A stretch of DNA of 64,000 nucleotides, taken from the NCBI RefSeq assembly GCF_003149535.1, contig NZ_QGDB01000003.1, forward strand, positions 558,001-622,000, read 5' to 3'. The notes under the pieces are model-generated. The model was not told the origin of the DNA and searched no databases. It saw only the letters and a program-made list of their open reading frames with translations. This document shows, piece after piece, positions 22,340 through 32,358 of the stretch. How positions within the stretch are numbered: the first letter of the stretch is position 1; the number at the start of each line of letters is the position of its first letter. Made by a program: the position numbers and the translations under genes. Source of the DNA: Falsochrobactrum shanghaiense (GTDB taxonomy: Bacteria > Pseudomonadota > Alphaproteobacteria > Rhizobiales > Rhizobiaceae).

Positions 22340-23218
22340 TCAATTTCGCTTGGACGCAGCTCTCGTCATGGCGGCAAGATGCGGATCGCCGGGGAGATAG
22401 GTAAAGCCCGCCGCCATCAGCGACGATGAATCGGCAATGAGATCGCCATAAAGCTGATCGTAGAGCGCCTTTCGCCCCAAAGCGGTCAGAAGCCACTTCA
22501 TCAAGATGGCAGGAACCGGCACCAATCGCGATGGCCGGTCCTGCGCCACGCGGATCTTGATTACAAGTTCACGGGTCGAGCGTGGCTGCGGCTCGGCCAG
22601 ATGGAAAATTTTCCCCGCTGCTTTTTCTGCCGGGGCTTCGGCCAGAAAGGCCAAAGCCCGTACGACATTCTCCAGCGATACCAGACTGCGCTGATTGTTC
22701 GCCAGACCGAACGGTAGAGGCAGCGGACTATCGCAGAGCCTGACCAGCGCCCGCAAATTGGCGCGCGCATCTGGCCCATAGACCAGCACAGGACGGGCAA
22801 TGACGATCTCGATACCATCCAGCGCAACAAGCGCAGCCTCGGCCTGCGCCTTGGCCCGGCCATAATCATCGCCGGGCCGCGGGGCCAGTTTCATATCCGG
22901 TGTCAGCGGGGATGGATTGCCCGCAACCGTGTAGATGGTTGAAACGAAGATGAAGCGCTGCACCCCCGCCTGCCGGGCTTTTTGCGCCAGATCGACTGTC
23001 AGGCGATGGTTTATGGCGTCGAATTCATCCGCCTGCGGGCGCGCACTGCCTGTGCGATGGGCAAGGGCGGCGCAATGAATGACGGTTTCGACACTCGAAA
23101 AATCGGGGTCGGAAAGCGCGGAGCGCGAGAGCCGCCGGACCTCATGTCCCGATTCTTCCAGATGGCGTGAAAGTGCGCTTCCGATAAAACCACCGGCTCC
23201 GGTAACGGCGACCCTCAT
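22340..23218 (-). CDS. NAD-dependent epimerase/dehydratase
   Basis: This is a 292-residue extended SDR. It opens MRVAVTGAGGFIGSALSRHL with the TGAxGFIG nucleotide motif, then shows the DDYGRAKAQAE active-site segment (Tyr-x3-Lys). It belongs to the UDP-glucose 4-epimerase-like group; the product is unknown. Its start overlaps the HdaA stop by four bases (ATGA), so the two are probably co-transcribed. Its place next to envelope genes fits sugar-nucleotide metabolism, but that is inferred. Confidence 0.82.
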   Translation of the reverse strand: MRVAVTGAGGFIGSALSRHLEESGHEVRRLSRSALSDPDFSSVETVIHCAALAHRTGSARPQADEFDAINHRLTVDLAQKARQAGVQRFIFVSTIYTVAGNPSPLTPDMKLAPRPGDDYGRAKAQAEAALVALDGIEIVIARPVLVYGPDARANLRALVRLCDSPLPLPFGLANNQRSLVSLENVVRALAFLAEAPAEKAAGKIFHLAEPQPRSTRELVIKIRVAQDRPSRLVPVPAILMKWLLTALGRKALYDQLYGDLIADSSSLMAAGFTYLPGDPHLAAMTRAASKRN

Positions 23219-23913
23219 CCTCCGTTCTCACCGGTTTTCGAAAGCACATGCGCGGCCAGCGTGCGGGTGATGCGGGTTTTCTGCTCCAGCGCGGCGCGGT
23301 CGAGCCGCTCGACAAGGCGGATGGCCGAGAGAAGCGAGCGCTCCATGCGGCTGACGAGATAGCTCACGACATGCGGCTCGACGCTGACCTGCCGGTCGGC
23401 GAACAGTTTATAGACGACCCCCGAAAGCAGAAGATCGTCCGGCTCGGCGATTTCGACGACAGTGGCAGCTTTCAGCCGGGAAGCAAGATCGGGCAAGGCC
23501 ACATTCCAGTTGATAGGACGATGGCGTGATGTCATCAGCAGCGATGGTCCCGGCCCCTGCGCCGCATTCAGCCGGACGCTGTTGATCAGATGAAAAAGAC
23601 CTGTTTCATCAAAGGGTTCGTCGCCGATATTATCAATCAGAATCGGCCGCTCGGCAGCAATTGCGACGGCTTCCTGCGTGATGGATTTCGGATCGAGCAA
23701 AAGCGCGCCGGTCGTCGCGCGCCAGATTTCCGCAAGATGCGTCTTGCCTGCGCCAGTGGGTCCGGCAAGGACTGCCACCGGTGTCAGCCAGTTCGGCCAG
23801 CGGTCGATAAGTTCCACTGCCGTATGATTGGATGCGGTGACGATAAGATCGTCGCGATGATAGGCGGGCTGATGCTCAAGATTAAGCGGAATCTGGCGCG
23901 GTGCGTCAATCAT
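23215..23913 (-). CDS. hdaA: regulatory inactivation of DnaA protein HdaA
   Basis: This 232-residue AAA+ protein resembles the ATPase domain of DnaA. It has the P-loop GPTGAGKTH, Walker B PILIDNIGD, and no DNA-binding domain IV. The N-terminal RQIPLNL segment is the sliding-clamp binding motif (QxPLxL type) expected for Hda proteins. It stimulates ATP hydrolysis by DnaA after clamp loading and so prevents re-initiation. The ATG at 23913 has an AGGAGG site; an earlier ATG at 23943 is less good. It sits between a permease and the epimerase in one leftward group. Confidence 0.85.
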   Translation of the reverse strand: MIDAPRQIPLNLEHQPAYHRDDLIVTASNHTAVELIDRWPNWLTPVAVLAGPTGAGKTHLAEIWRATTGALLLDPKSITQEAVAIAAERPILIDNIGDEPFDETGLFHLINSVRLNAAQGPGPSLLMTSRHRPINWNVALPDLASRLKAATVVEIAEPDDLLLSGVVYKLFADRQVSVEPHVVSYLVSRMERSLLSAIRLVERLDRAALEQKTRITRTLAAHVLSKTGENGG

Positions 23914-23952
23914 CGCTGCCTCCTGCATTTCCCGCCCGGTCATTCTTCAGTC

Positions 23953-25197
23953 TCATTGCTTCTCGCCCGTATTCTCGCCAACCTCGATAAGCGGCCCCGC
24001 CTCGGAATCGGGTGGCTTATTGAGCGGATCGTACATCGGGGAATGCAGATAGCGGTTCAGGGCAAAGCGTACAAGGACCGCAACGGCTGCGGCAGCGGGG
24101 ACAGCGACCAGCATTCCCGTGAACCCGAACAGGGAACCGAAGGCAAATAATGCGAACATCAACCACACCGGATGCAGCCCGACGGAAGAACCGACGAGCT
24201 TGGGCTGAAGAATATTGCCTTCCACAAACTGGCCGAAAAGAAATACCGCAGCAACCACCACGATCATGAACCAGTCAGGCCAGAACTGCATCAGTGCCAC
24301 ACCCATGGCGAGAGTCAGGCCGATAAAGGAGCCGACATAAGGAATAAAGCTGATAAGTCCGGCAAAAAAGCCGATCAGCAGGCCAAAGTTGAGGCCGGTC
24401 AGGGTAAGACCGATGGCATAATAGGTGCCCAGAATAAGGCACAGGGTTCCCTGCCCGCGGATGAAGCCTGCGACAGCCGCATCCATTTCGCGTGCAATGC
24501 GCCGAACCGTATAAAGCTGGGAGCGCGGCACCCAGGAATCGATCCTTGCAACCATATGGTCCCAGTCGAGCAGCATATAGAATGCGACCACGGGCGTGAC
24601 GACGAAAAGTCCCGCAATATCGATGAGGGATTTCCCCGAATTCCACAGCGACTCGAGCAGCGTCGATAAAAATCCGGCGCTCTGCTGAAGCAATGCGCTG
24701 AGATTTTCGCGAATGACGGAGCTATCGATGCCGATATAACGCTTGAGCCAGTACGAATTCTCATTGGCGAGCAGCGACTGTACCTGTGAAACATAGTCAG
24801 GCAGCTTGGAGATGAAATCGACAAGCTGGGTGGCGAGAATCGGGATGACGATCATCAGGCCGACAACCAGCGTCGCCAGAAAGGCCAGCAGGATGAGGAC
24901 AGTAGCGGCCAGTCGCGAAAGCCCCCATCGCTCCAGCCGGTCGGCCACCGGATCGAGAAAATAGGCCAGCGCCATACCCGCCACGAAAGGCAGCAGCACC
25001 GAGCTGAAAACGACGAGGAACAGCACGAATACGGCCATCGCGGCAAACCAGAAGACCGCCTGACGGCGGATGGTCGTGCCCGTCAAACCGCCGCCCACCT
25101 CCACATTGACATGAATGTCGCCATCGCGCGCCGTGGCGTCCGATTGCGGTATCGTTTTGTTTACGCTCCCGCGCGCTGGCGCTGGTTTTTTCACCAT
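23953..25197 (-). CDS. AI-2E family (PerM-type) transporter
   Basis: This is a 414-residue membrane protein. An N-terminal soluble part is followed by several hydrophobic segments ([46 protein letters not shown], and others). The family landmark PYVGSFIGL and the C-terminal [25 protein letters not shown] are present. The family includes PerM and autoinducer-2 exporters; the substrate is not predictable. The start at 25197 excludes a long opening whose first 38 residues look like non-coding sequence. It is the first gene of the leftward group; upstream lies the divergent purM promoter. Confidence 0.82.
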   Translation of the reverse strand: MVKKPAPARGSVNKTIPQSDATARDGDIHVNVEVGGGLTGTTIRRQAVFWFAAMAVFVLFLVVFSSVLLPFVAGMALAYFLDPVADRLERWGLSRLAATVLILLAFLATLVVGLMIVIPILATQLVDFISKLPDYVSQVQSLLANENSYWLKRYIGIDSSVIRENLSALLQQSAGFLSTLLESLWNSGKSLIDIAGLFVVTPVVAFYMLLDWDHMVARIDSWVPRSQLYTVRRIAREMDAAVAGFIRGQGTLCLILGTYYAIGLTLTGLNFGLLIGFFAGLISFIPYVGSFIGLTLAMGVALMQFWPDWFMIVVVAAVFLFGQFVEGNILQPKLVGSSVGLHPVWLMFALFAFGSLFGFTGMLVAVPAAAAVAVLVRFALNRYLHSPMYDPLNKPPDSEAGPLIEVGENTGEKQ

Positions 25198-25461
25198 GTG
25201 GATCCATTCTCTGCAAATGCAGTTCCGGGCTGTGCTATAACAGGACCGGGTTACTTTTATCGCAATGGCCTGGCGGAAGAAAGCGGCGAGAGCGAAGAAG
25301 CGTGCGGACATTGGTGCAAGCCTCCCATATTGAGAAGTTTCGACAGATTATCGCGCTGTTTTGTGCTTTTCCTGCCCGCCGGTCTTGCAGGCCACGCAAT
25401 CTCGTGCCATTGCGCGCGTAAAGGTTCCCCCGCGCATAGCGCCGAGTTTCAGGAGCATGTC
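25198..25461. promoter_or_regulatory. divergent promoter region of permease and purM
   Basis: This 264-bp stretch separates the leftward permease gene from the rightward purM gene. It must hold both promoters. An open frame runs through it in frame with purM, but it has no ribosome site and unusual composition, so I treat it as non-coding. I see no clear PurR box. Confidence 0.45.
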
Positions 25462-26553
25462 ATGACCGTGGAAAACAACCCTGCCAGCCAGACCGATAGC
25501 AAGACAGGGCTTACCTATGCGCAGGCTGGCGTCGATATTGATGCCGGGAACCTGATGGTCGACAAGATCAAACCGCTGGTGCGATCCACACGCCGCCCCG
25601 GCGCGGATGGCGAGATCGGCGGTTTCGGCGGCCTGTTCGATTTGAAAGCTGCCGGTTTCACCGATCCGGTTCTGGTCGCCGCCAATGATGGTGTGGGCAC
25701 CAAGCTCAAGATCGCAATCGATGCCGACAAGCACGACACGGTCGGTATCGATCTGGTCGCCATGTGCGTCAACGATCTCGTCGTGCAGGGTGCGGAGCCG
25801 CTGTTCTTTCTCGATTATTTTGCCACCGGCAAACTCTCGCCCGATCAGGGCGTGGCCATCGTTTCGGGCATTGCCGAAGGCTGTCTTCAGGCCGGATGCG
25901 CGCTGATCGGCGGCGAAACGGCGGAAATGCCCGGCATGTATCGCGATGGTGATTATGATCTTGCGGGCTTTGCCGTGGGTGCCGCAGAACGCAACCGTCT
26001 TTTGCCGCGCGGCGATGTTGGCGAGGGCGACATCATTTTCGGGCTCCCCTCTTCGGGCGTTCATTCCAACGGTTTTTCGCTGGTGCGGCGCATCGTGGAA
26101 ATGTCGGGCCTTGGCTGGAAATCCGAAGCGCCATTCCAGCCCGGTTCAACGCTCGGTGAAGCATTGCTCACCCCGACGCGCATATATGTGAAGCCCTTGC
26201 TGGCGGCGATCCGCGCATCCGATGGCATCAAGGCGCTGGCGCATATCACCGGCGGCGGCTTCCCCGATAATATTCCGCGCGTCCTGCCACAAGGACTTGC
26301 CGCAGAAATCAATCTCGAGGCAATCGCCGTTCCGCCGGTCTTCTCATGGCTTGCCAAAACCGGCAGCGTGGAAGCGCTTGAAATGCTGCGCACATTCAAT
26401 TGCGGCATCGGCATGATCGTGGTCGTAAGTCCGGACAAGGCAGACGAAGTCGTCGCAGCCCTTGCTGCCGAAGGTGAAAAGGCAATCACGCTGGGCCGCA
26501 TGGTCAAGCGCGAAGGTGATGGTGTCGTCTATCAGGGTGCGCTTGCTCTATGA
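25462..26553 (+). CDS. purM: phosphoribosylformylglycinamidine cyclo-ligase
   Basis: This is a 363-residue AIR synthetase, fifth step of de novo purine synthesis. Landmarks are the [12 protein letters not shown] opening, the ATP-binding [10 protein letters not shown] segment, [20 protein letters not shown] and the [11 protein letters not shown] loop. The ATG at 25462 follows an AGGAG site. The stop overlaps purN by four bases, which is the usual purMN operon. It appears intact. Confidence 0.97.
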   Translation: MTVENNPASQTDSKTGLTYAQAGVDIDAGNLMVDKIKPLVRSTRRPGADGEIGGFGGLFDLKAAGFTDPVLVAANDGVGTKLKIAIDADKHDTVGIDLVAMCVNDLVVQGAEPLFFLDYFATGKLSPDQGVAIVSGIAEGCLQAGCALIGGETAEMPGMYRDGDYDLAGFAVGAAERNRLLPRGDVGEGDIIFGLPSSGVHSNGFSLVRRIVEMSGLGWKSEAPFQPGSTLGEALLTPTRIYVKPLLAAIRASDGIKALAHITGGGFPDNIPRVLPQGLAAEINLEAIAVPPVFSWLAKTGSVEALEMLRTFNCGIGMIVVVSPDKADEVVAALAAEGEKAITLGRMVKREGDGVVYQGALAL

Positions 26554-27170
26554 GCCGCAAACGGGTCGTCATTTTTATTTCAGGCGGCGGCTCCAATATG
26601 GAGGCGCTGATCGCTGCCACGCAGGCAACCGATTATCCGGCTGAAATTGTAGCGGTCTTTTCCGACAAGGCGGATGCGGGCGGGCTTGCCAAGGCACAGG
26701 CAGCGGGCATTGCCACGCAGGTTTTCACGCGCAAGGATTATGCATCCAAAGACGCGCATGAAGAGGCGATCCTCGCCGCTCTCTCAGAGATCAGGCCCGA
26801 CATCATATGTCTGGCAGGTTATATGCGGCTTTTATCGGCGCGCTTCATCACGCTTTATGAAGGGCGTATTCTCAATATCCACCCTTCTCTCCTGCCGCTT
26901 TTTCCCGGACTGAACACGCATCAGCGCGCGCTCGACTCCGGCATGAAGCTTGCGGGCTGCACCGTGCATCTGGTGACCGAAGCCATGGATGAAGGCCCTA
27001 TTCTGGCGCAGGCTGCGGTTCCTGTCTGCTCCGGCGACACCAGCGAAACGCTTGCCGCGCGTGTATTGAAGGCGGAACACAGCATTTACGCACGGGCCTT
27101 GCGTCAATTCGCCGCCGGAGAAGCCCCGGGCAATGCAGCACAGCAAGATGCAATGATCATCAGCCTGTAA
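26550..27170 (+). CDS. purN: phosphoribosylglycinamide formyltransferase
   Basis: This is a 206-residue GAR transformylase using 10-formyl-tetrahydrofolate. Landmarks are the phosphate loop [10 protein letters not shown], the LNIHPSLLP catalytic segment containing Asn and His, and the acidic TEAMDEGPI loop. It is translationally coupled to purM. No other purine gene lies nearby. Confidence 0.97.
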   Translation: MSRKRVVIFISGGGSNMEALIAATQATDYPAEIVAVFSDKADAGGLAKAQAAGIATQVFTRKDYASKDAHEEAILAALSEIRPDIICLAGYMRLLSARFITLYEGRILNIHPSLLPLFPGLNTHQRALDSGMKLAGCTVHLVTEAMDEGPILAQAAVPVCSGDTSETLAARVLKAEHSIYARALRQFAAGEAPGNAAQQDAMIISL

Positions 27171-27327
27171 GCTGTGTGGCGCCAGCGCATCGCCTCATGA
27201 TTTTTGCGCGCCAAAACTTTAATTCGGGAACGAGCGCCCTAAGTCAGACGTTGGGAAGCTGTATAGGGCTTTTCATCAGAGGCGTCGCCGCCTCATTCAA
27301 TATGCTTAATAGAAGAGGACAAATATC

Positions 27328-27852
27328 ATGTCTCTCCGCTTTTCGACTTCCTTCCTGTCCGCCATGGCTGTCATTTCCGGCGTGGCGCTGACCGTTCCGG
27401 CAATCGCTGCGGATATGGTTCCGCCGCCCACATCCGGGCGCACCCAGCCGCGCTCGGAAGTTGGCACATTGACCTGCGACATCTCACCGGCAATCGGCGT
27501 GATCATCGGCAGCCAACAGGATGTGGACTGCGTGTTCAAGCCCATACGCGGCCATGGTCCGGTTGAATATTATACCGGTAATATCACCAAGCTGGGCGTC
27601 GATGTCGGCTTCATCAATGGCGGCACGGTCGCCTGGGCCGTATGGGCACCCACGGTTCGCCCGCAAGGCGCGCTCAAGGGCCGCTATGTCGGCGCGTCCG
27701 CCAATGCCGCGATCGGGATCGGGGCAGGCACGAATATTCTGACCGGCGGTTCCTGGAAAACGATCTCGCTGCAACCGATTTCGGTGCAGGGCCAGAAGGG
27801 CCTCAATGCAGCCGTTGGCCTTTCCAAGCTCAAGCTGAACTATGTAGGCTGA
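27328..27852 (+). CDS. secreted DUF992 protein
   Basis: This is a 174-residue protein with a signal peptide (about 1-27, ending SAMAVISGVALTVPAIA-ADM). The DUF992 signature follows: VGTLTCDISPAIG, then QDVDCVFKP, GPVEYYTGNITKLGVDVGF, and later LKLNYVG. Two cysteines suggest a disulphide. It is exported to the periplasm or surface; function is unknown. A hairpin terminator lies directly after it. Confidence 0.85.
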   Translation: MSLRFSTSFLSAMAVISGVALTVPAIAADMVPPPTSGRTQPRSEVGTLTCDISPAIGVIIGSQQDVDCVFKPIRGHGPVEYYTGNITKLGVDVGFINGGTVAWAVWAPTVRPQGALKGRYVGASANAAIGIGAGTNILTGGSWKTISLQPISVQGQKGLNAAVGLSKLKLNYVG

Positions 27853-27864
27853 TTTCTAACCTAA

Positions 27865-27893
27865 CCCCGCGCCCCAATATTTACGGCGCGGGG
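27865..27893 (+). terminator. intrinsic terminator of the DUF992 gene
   Basis: CCCCGCGCC (27865-27873) pairs with GGCGCGGGG (27885-27893), followed by a short CTTTTC run. It overlaps the 3' end of the leftward oxidoreductase gene. Confidence 0.7.
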
Positions 27894-30004
27894 GCTTTTC
27901 TGATCCAGATCTTTGTATCGTGAACCGCAAGTCCGCCATAAGGCGCGGGCGCATCGGCTCCGGTCAGCGTGTTGATCCCCTCGCCGCGCTCGAAGGCGGA
28001 ATTGGGAAAAATCCCCTCTGAAATAACCACACCGCGCTTGTGACCCGCACGAATACAGGCATGAAGCACGACTTCACCGCGATGGTTGCCGATTTCAATC
28101 CGCTCGCCATCGGCAATGCCAAGTCTTGCTGCATCTTCAGGATGGATGAGCAATTGCGGACGCATTTCCTTGACGGAAGAAGTCGGCGTTTCGGCGAAAG
28201 TCGAATTGAGGAAATTATGGGCAGGCGATGTCGCAAGGCGGAAAGGATGCTCCTCATCGGCTGCTTCGATCACTTCCCAATGGTCAGGAAATTGCGGCAT
28301 CATCTGATAAGGCCCCTGCAATCCCATTGATTGCGGAGGCCTGTTTGGCGCAAGGCTTCCCAGCCAGTCGGGGCGGAAGCGGAACTTGCCGTCCGGCCAT
28401 TTGAAGCCATGGATATAATGCGCTTCCTCAAAGGGCGGCTGTATATCCACGAAGCGCTTTTGCTTCAATTCGTCAAAATGCGGCAGATCGCTTTTGGCGT
28501 TCATATTGTCGATCAGCGTGCGTTCATCGAGATCGAAACCGGGCAAATGCCCCACCCCCAGCCGTTTCGCCAGTTCATTGATGACATAGAGATTCGGCTG
28601 CGCTTCGGCATGAGCTTCGATCAGCTTCGGCCCCAGCACCACATGCTGCTGGCCGCCGCCACGATAAATATCGTCATGCTCAAGAAAGGTGGTGGCGGGC
28701 AGGACGACATCGGCCATTTTCGCCGTATCGGTCATGAACTGCTCATGCACCACGGTAAAAAGGTCTTTGCGCGCAAAGCCTTCACGCACCAGACGCTGTT
28801 CGGGCGTCACATTCATCGGATTGGTGTTCTGGATGAGCAGCGCCTTGACAGGCGGGCCGTCGTAAAGCGCCTCACGGTCGCCGGTCAGAATTCGGCCAAT
28901 CTTCGACTGGTCGAGATAGCGAATTCCGTTCTTCTGGAAAGCGCGGCCTTCGATCTCGCGCTTGTCCATGCGGAAAATGTCGGAATTGGAATGAAACGCG
29001 CCGCCTCCCTCATATTGGAAGGCCCCGGTCACGCAGGCGATGGAAGCCGCAGCGTGCATATTGACCGCGCCGTTGCGCTGGCGGGTAAAGCCATAGCCAA
29101 GGCGGAAGAAGGTGCGCTTCGTCTTGCCGACAAGATGGGCGAAAGCCTCAATTTCCGCAACCGACAGTCCGGTAATTCCCGCAGCCCATTGCGGGGTGCG
29201 GGTTTGCAAATGCGCTTCAAGCCCCTTCGGGTCGTCGGTATAGCGCTCAAGATAATCCCGGTCGGCAAGGCCGTCGCGAAACAGCACATGCATCACCGCG
29301 CAGGCAAAGGCTCCATCGGTGCCGGGTTTGAGTACGATGCCCATATCGGCCTGCCGCACGGTTGCATTGGCGTAGATGTCGATGACGACGATCTTTGCGC
29401 CGCGCTCTTTACGCGCCCGCACCGCATGGGTCATGACATTGACCTGCGTGGCTGCGGCATTGGTGCCCCAGATAACCACCACATCGGCTTTGGCCATTTC
29501 GCGCGGGTCAGGCCCCGTCAGGCTGCCGGTTCCGGCAAAATAGCCGGTCCAGGCAGTATTGGTGCAATAGCTGTCAAACTGGTTCGAATAGCCCTTGGCA
29601 TGACGCAGGCGGTGAATGGAATCACGCTGCACCAGCCCCATCGTGCCGGCATAATAAAAGGGCCAGACGCTCTCGCTGCCGAAATCCTGCTCGGCCTTCT
29701 CAAAGCGCTCTGCGACAAGATCAAGCGCTGCTTCCCATGATGCCCGCTTCCATTCGCCCCCGCCCTTGCGGCCTGCGCGCAGCAGCGGATATTTCAGCCG
29801 GTCGGGATGATGGGCGCGCTCGGCATAGCGCGCGACCTTGGCGCAGATGACGCCAGCGGTATAGCTGTTGTCCTTTGCGCCGCGCACGCGGCCAATGGTG
29901 CGTTCGTCCAGCAACTCGATGTCGAGCGCGCAGGTGGACGGGCAATCATGCGGACAGGCGGAATGGCCGATTGTGATATTCGCTCTGGTGGATATTTGGC
30001 TCAT
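27881..30004 (-). CDS. molybdopterin-dependent oxidoreductase
   Basis: This is a 707-residue protein. An N-terminal [4Fe-4S] ligand set is visible: Cys17, Cys21, Cys25 and Cys54 in SACPHDCPSTCALD and GVICAK. The molybdopterin-binding core follows with VVIWGTNAAATQVNVMTHA and the late dinucleotide-binding domain (EPSLLIHPEDAARLGIADG-like, NHRGEVVLHA). No TAT signal is seen, so it is probably cytoplasmic. It resembles the formate-dehydrogenase/thiosulfate-reductase superfamily, but the substrate cannot be told. No partner subunit gene or cofactor chaperone is next to it. Confidence 0.85.
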   Translation of the reverse strand: MSQISTRANITIGHSACPHDCPSTCALDIELLDERTIGRVRGAKDNSYTAGVICAKVARYAERAHHPDRLKYPLLRAGRKGGGEWKRASWEAALDLVAERFEKAEQDFGSESVWPFYYAGTMGLVQRDSIHRLRHAKGYSNQFDSYCTNTAWTGYFAGTGSLTGPDPREMAKADVVVIWGTNAAATQVNVMTHAVRARKERGAKIVVIDIYANATVRQADMGIVLKPGTDGAFACAVMHVLFRDGLADRDYLERYTDDPKGLEAHLQTRTPQWAAGITGLSVAEIEAFAHLVGKTKRTFFRLGYGFTRQRNGAVNMHAAASIACVTGAFQYEGGGAFHSNSDIFRMDKREIEGRAFQKNGIRYLDQSKIGRILTGDREALYDGPPVKALLIQNTNPMNVTPEQRLVREGFARKDLFTVVHEQFMTDTAKMADVVLPATTFLEHDDIYRGGGQQHVVLGPKLIEAHAEAQPNLYVINELAKRLGVGHLPGFDLDERTLIDNMNAKSDLPHFDELKQKRFVDIQPPFEEAHYIHGFKWPDGKFRFRPDWLGSLAPNRPPQSMGLQGPYQMMPQFPDHWEVIEAADEEHPFRLATSPAHNFLNSTFAETPTSSVKEMRPQLLIHPEDAARLGIADGERIEIGNHRGEVVLHACIRAGHKRGVVISEGIFPNSAFERGEGINTLTGADAPAPYGGLAVHDTKIWIRKAPAP

Positions 30005-30145
30005 GCTATTTCCTTACCGCAGGCCCGCAGCCCCGCAAACAGATTTCTGCGGCGGCGTACCGTGAAGGATGGACGACGATTTTATGTCACAATAAAACGA
30101 CTGCGTATATTGCTGAAAGAGGCAAGGCATGAAACAAGCGCAATC

Positions 30146-31018
30146 ATGAATTACCGCCACGCCTATCATGCTGGAAACTTTGCCGACGTCGTCAAGCACG
30201 TCATCCTTTCGCGCATCATCGAATATCTCAAACATAAGGATCAGGCCTTCCGCGTCATCGATACCCATGCGGGGATCGGGCTTTACGATCTCCATGCAAC
30301 CGAAGCGGAGAAAACCGGCGAGTGGAACGGCGGCATCGGGCGGGTGGTCGATGCAGAAAAAAACGGGCGGATCGAGCCGCAGGCTGTCGAACTGCTCACG
30401 CCCTATCTTGAAGCCGTTCGCGCGGTCAACCCGCAAGGCGGGCTGCGACACTATCCCGGTTCACCCTTGCTGACACGCCATTTACTGCGCAGGCAGGATC
30501 GTCTTTCGGCACTCGAACTGCATCCGCAGGACGCGGCCAGACTTGCGAGGCTCTTTGCCGGGGACATTCAGGTGCGTGTCATCGAACTGGATGGCTGGCT
30601 GTCGCTTGGCGCGCATCTGCCGCCCAAGGAAAAGCGCGGGCTGATTCTGGTCGACCCGCCTTTTGAAAAGGAAGGCGAGTTTGATCGTCTTGTTGACGGG
30701 CTTGTCAAAGCGCATCGGCGCTTTTCGGGCGGCATCTATGCGTTCTGGTATCCCGTCAAGGATCGCGGGCAAGTGGAGCGCTTCACAAGGCGCCTGCGGG
30801 AAACGGGCATTGCCAAGATCCTGCAGATAGAGCTTGCGATTCGCGGCGCTTCGCCGGAGCCGCGCCTTGACGGTACGGGCATGATTATCGTCAATCCGCC
30901 CTATACACTCGAAAGTGAGATGCAAATTCTGCTTCCCTGCCTTAATCGATTGCTGAGTGAAGAAAAGGGAAGCAATTTCCGTATGCAATGGATACGCAGC
31001 GAGACGGATCGCTCTTGA
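30146..31018 (+). CDS. rlmJ: 23S rRNA (adenine2030-N6)-methyltransferase
   Basis: This is a 290-residue methyltransferase. The N-terminal MNYRHAYHAGNFADVVKH segment is diagnostic of RlmJ. The SAM fold DTHAGIGLYDLH follows and the catalytic DPPFE-type motif (VDPPFEKEGE) is present. It modifies A2030 of 23S rRNA. The ATG at 30146 is preferred over earlier in-frame starts, because homologues begin with this segment. It is divergent from the oxidoreductase gene. Confidence 0.93.
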   Translation: MNYRHAYHAGNFADVVKHVILSRIIEYLKHKDQAFRVIDTHAGIGLYDLHATEAEKTGEWNGGIGRVVDAEKNGRIEPQAVELLTPYLEAVRAVNPQGGLRHYPGSPLLTRHLLRRQDRLSALELHPQDAARLARLFAGDIQVRVIELDGWLSLGAHLPPKEKRGLILVDPPFEKEGEFDRLVDGLVKAHRRFSGGIYAFWYPVKDRGQVERFTRRLRETGIAKILQIELAIRGASPEPRLDGTGMIIVNPPYTLESEMQILLPCLNRLLSEEKGSNFRMQWIRSETDRS

Positions 31019-31086
31019 CCCGCGTGGATTGCTGAAAGAAACTGCTTGCAAAGAATTAGCCCCGGATTGCAGGACAGGAAAAAGAC

Positions 31087-31554
31087 ATGCAACGCAAGTT
31101 GAACCGCATCGGACAGTTTTCGAAGGCTGCTTTTCTGGCCGCTTCCATTCTTCCCCTGACGATTGCCTCCCTGCCCGCAAGCGCGGCGGACTATGTTGCA
31201 CCCGCTCCCGCAGGCGTCAGCGATGCCGGACTGTGCAGCCAGCAGAGCGTGCTGCGCAGCGTGGTGGCCGATTTCGGCTATCAGGTACGCCATGTACCCA
31301 ATCTTCCGCAGGTCGCCATTTCCGCCATGAGCGATGTGCGGCTGACGCGCTATGAACCCAAGACCAATCCTGCGGAAATCGAGCGCACCTATTGCAAGGC
31401 AACGGCGGTGCTGAGCGACGGTCAATATCGTTCCGTGTGGTATATGGTCGAGGAAGGTCAGGGGTTTGCGGGCGTCGGGCAGAATGTCGAATTCTGCGTC
31501 GACGGCTTCGACCGCTGGAACGTCTATGATGCCAATTGCCGCGTTCTGCGCTAA
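31087..31554 (+). CDS. secreted protein coupled to RNase T2
   Basis: This is a 155-residue protein with a signal peptide (about 1-34, cleaved near ASAADY). The mature part has four cysteines (LCSQQSV, TYCKATA, VEFCVDG, ANCRVLR) and a beta-rich fold. No family is recognised. Its stop codon overlaps the RNase T2 start by one base (TAATG), so expression is coupled. A role beside the nuclease (chaperone, inhibitor, or partner) is possible, but it could also be unrelated. Confidence 0.7.
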   Translation: MQRKLNRIGQFSKAAFLAASILPLTIASLPASAADYVAPAPAGVSDAGLCSQQSVLRSVVADFGYQVRHVPNLPQVAISAMSDVRLTRYEPKTNPAEIERTYCKATAVLSDGQYRSVWYMVEEGQGFAGVGQNVEFCVDGFDRWNVYDANCRVLR

Positions 31555-32231
31555 TGCTGCGCAAGCTGGCGGTGATTCCAGCTCTACTTGTCGCATCTGC
31601 TCTGGCCGCGCCTTCCGGCACGGCGCAGGAGATGGGCAACAGCCGCCCCGGCGATTTCGATTTTTACGTGCTCGCCCTGTCGTGGTCGCCCAGCTATTGC
31701 GCACTGGAAGGCCCAAGGGCCAACAGGCAGCAATGCGGCTCCGGCAGGCCATTCGGTTTTGTCGTGCATGGCTTGTGGCCCCAGAATGAATGGGGCTATC
31801 CCGCCAATTGCTCGCTGGACGGCAGCGGCAATCGCGGCAGCTATGTCCCCCGCCAGGTTTTGTCGGGTCTATCCGACATCATGCCCTCCACCGGGCTTGC
31901 AGCCTATCAATGGCGCAAACATGGAAGCTGCTCGGGCCTTGGCCAGCGCGATTATTTTGCAACCATGCGACAGGCGCACGAACAGGTGAACATCCCGCCC
32001 AGCCTGCGCAATCTTGCCACCGGACGGCGGGTCGATCCGATGCTGATCGAAAAGGCTTTCATCGCAGCCAATCCGGGCATGAAGGCGGGCGGCATTTCGG
32101 TTTCCTGCCAGAGAAATCATCTTCAGGAAGTGCGCATCTGCATGAGCAAGGATCTGGATTTTCGCAGCTGCAAGCAGGTTGACGCCAATGCCTGCCGCAG
32201 CCGCTCGGTTCTCATGCCCGCTTCGCGTTAA
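31554..32231 (+). CDS. ribonuclease T2 family protein
   Basis: This is a 225-residue secreted RNase. A signal peptide (about 1-25) precedes the two catalytic boxes: CAS I FVVHGLWPQ and CAS II YQWRKHGSCS, both with their catalytic histidines. Cysteines match the family (SYCALEG, NCSLDG, SCQRNH). It should act in the periplasm or outside the cell and degrade single-stranded RNA to 2',3'-cyclic nucleotides. The start at 31554 overlaps the upstream stop; an ATG at 31536 is a less likely start. Confidence 0.93.
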   Translation: MLRKLAVIPALLVASALAAPSGTAQEMGNSRPGDFDFYVLALSWSPSYCALEGPRANRQQCGSGRPFGFVVHGLWPQNEWGYPANCSLDGSGNRGSYVPRQVLSGLSDIMPSTGLAAYQWRKHGSCSGLGQRDYFATMRQAHEQVNIPPSLRNLATGRRVDPMLIEKAFIAANPGMKAGGISVSCQRNHLQEVRICMSKDLDFRSCKQVDANACRSRSVLMPASR

Positions 32232-32285
32232 AGCGTGTCGCGATCTTTCAGATTCGCTCCTTGCGCTTTAAGTTGTTGTTTTTAC

Positions 32286-32330
32286 GCATGTCGTTATCCC
32301 GAAACCGGTTCCCACTTTCGGGCGACATGC
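32286..32330. repeat. Brucella-type intergenic palindromic repeat
   Basis: GCATGTCG (32286-32293) pairs with CGACATGC (32323-32330), and inside it CCCGAAA pairs with TTTCGGG. The surrounding 100 bp resemble the Bru-RS type elements known from Brucella and relatives (from memory). It lies between the RNase T2 gene and the omp25 terminator. Confidence 0.75.
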
Positions 32331-32358
32331 TCTAGACCATTCCCAGCAACAATAAAAA

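Noticed and set aside
28331..29740. Plus-strand open frame of 469 codons
   Set aside because: It lies antisense to the molybdopterin oxidoreductase, whose motifs are clear; the plus frame has no recognisable domain.
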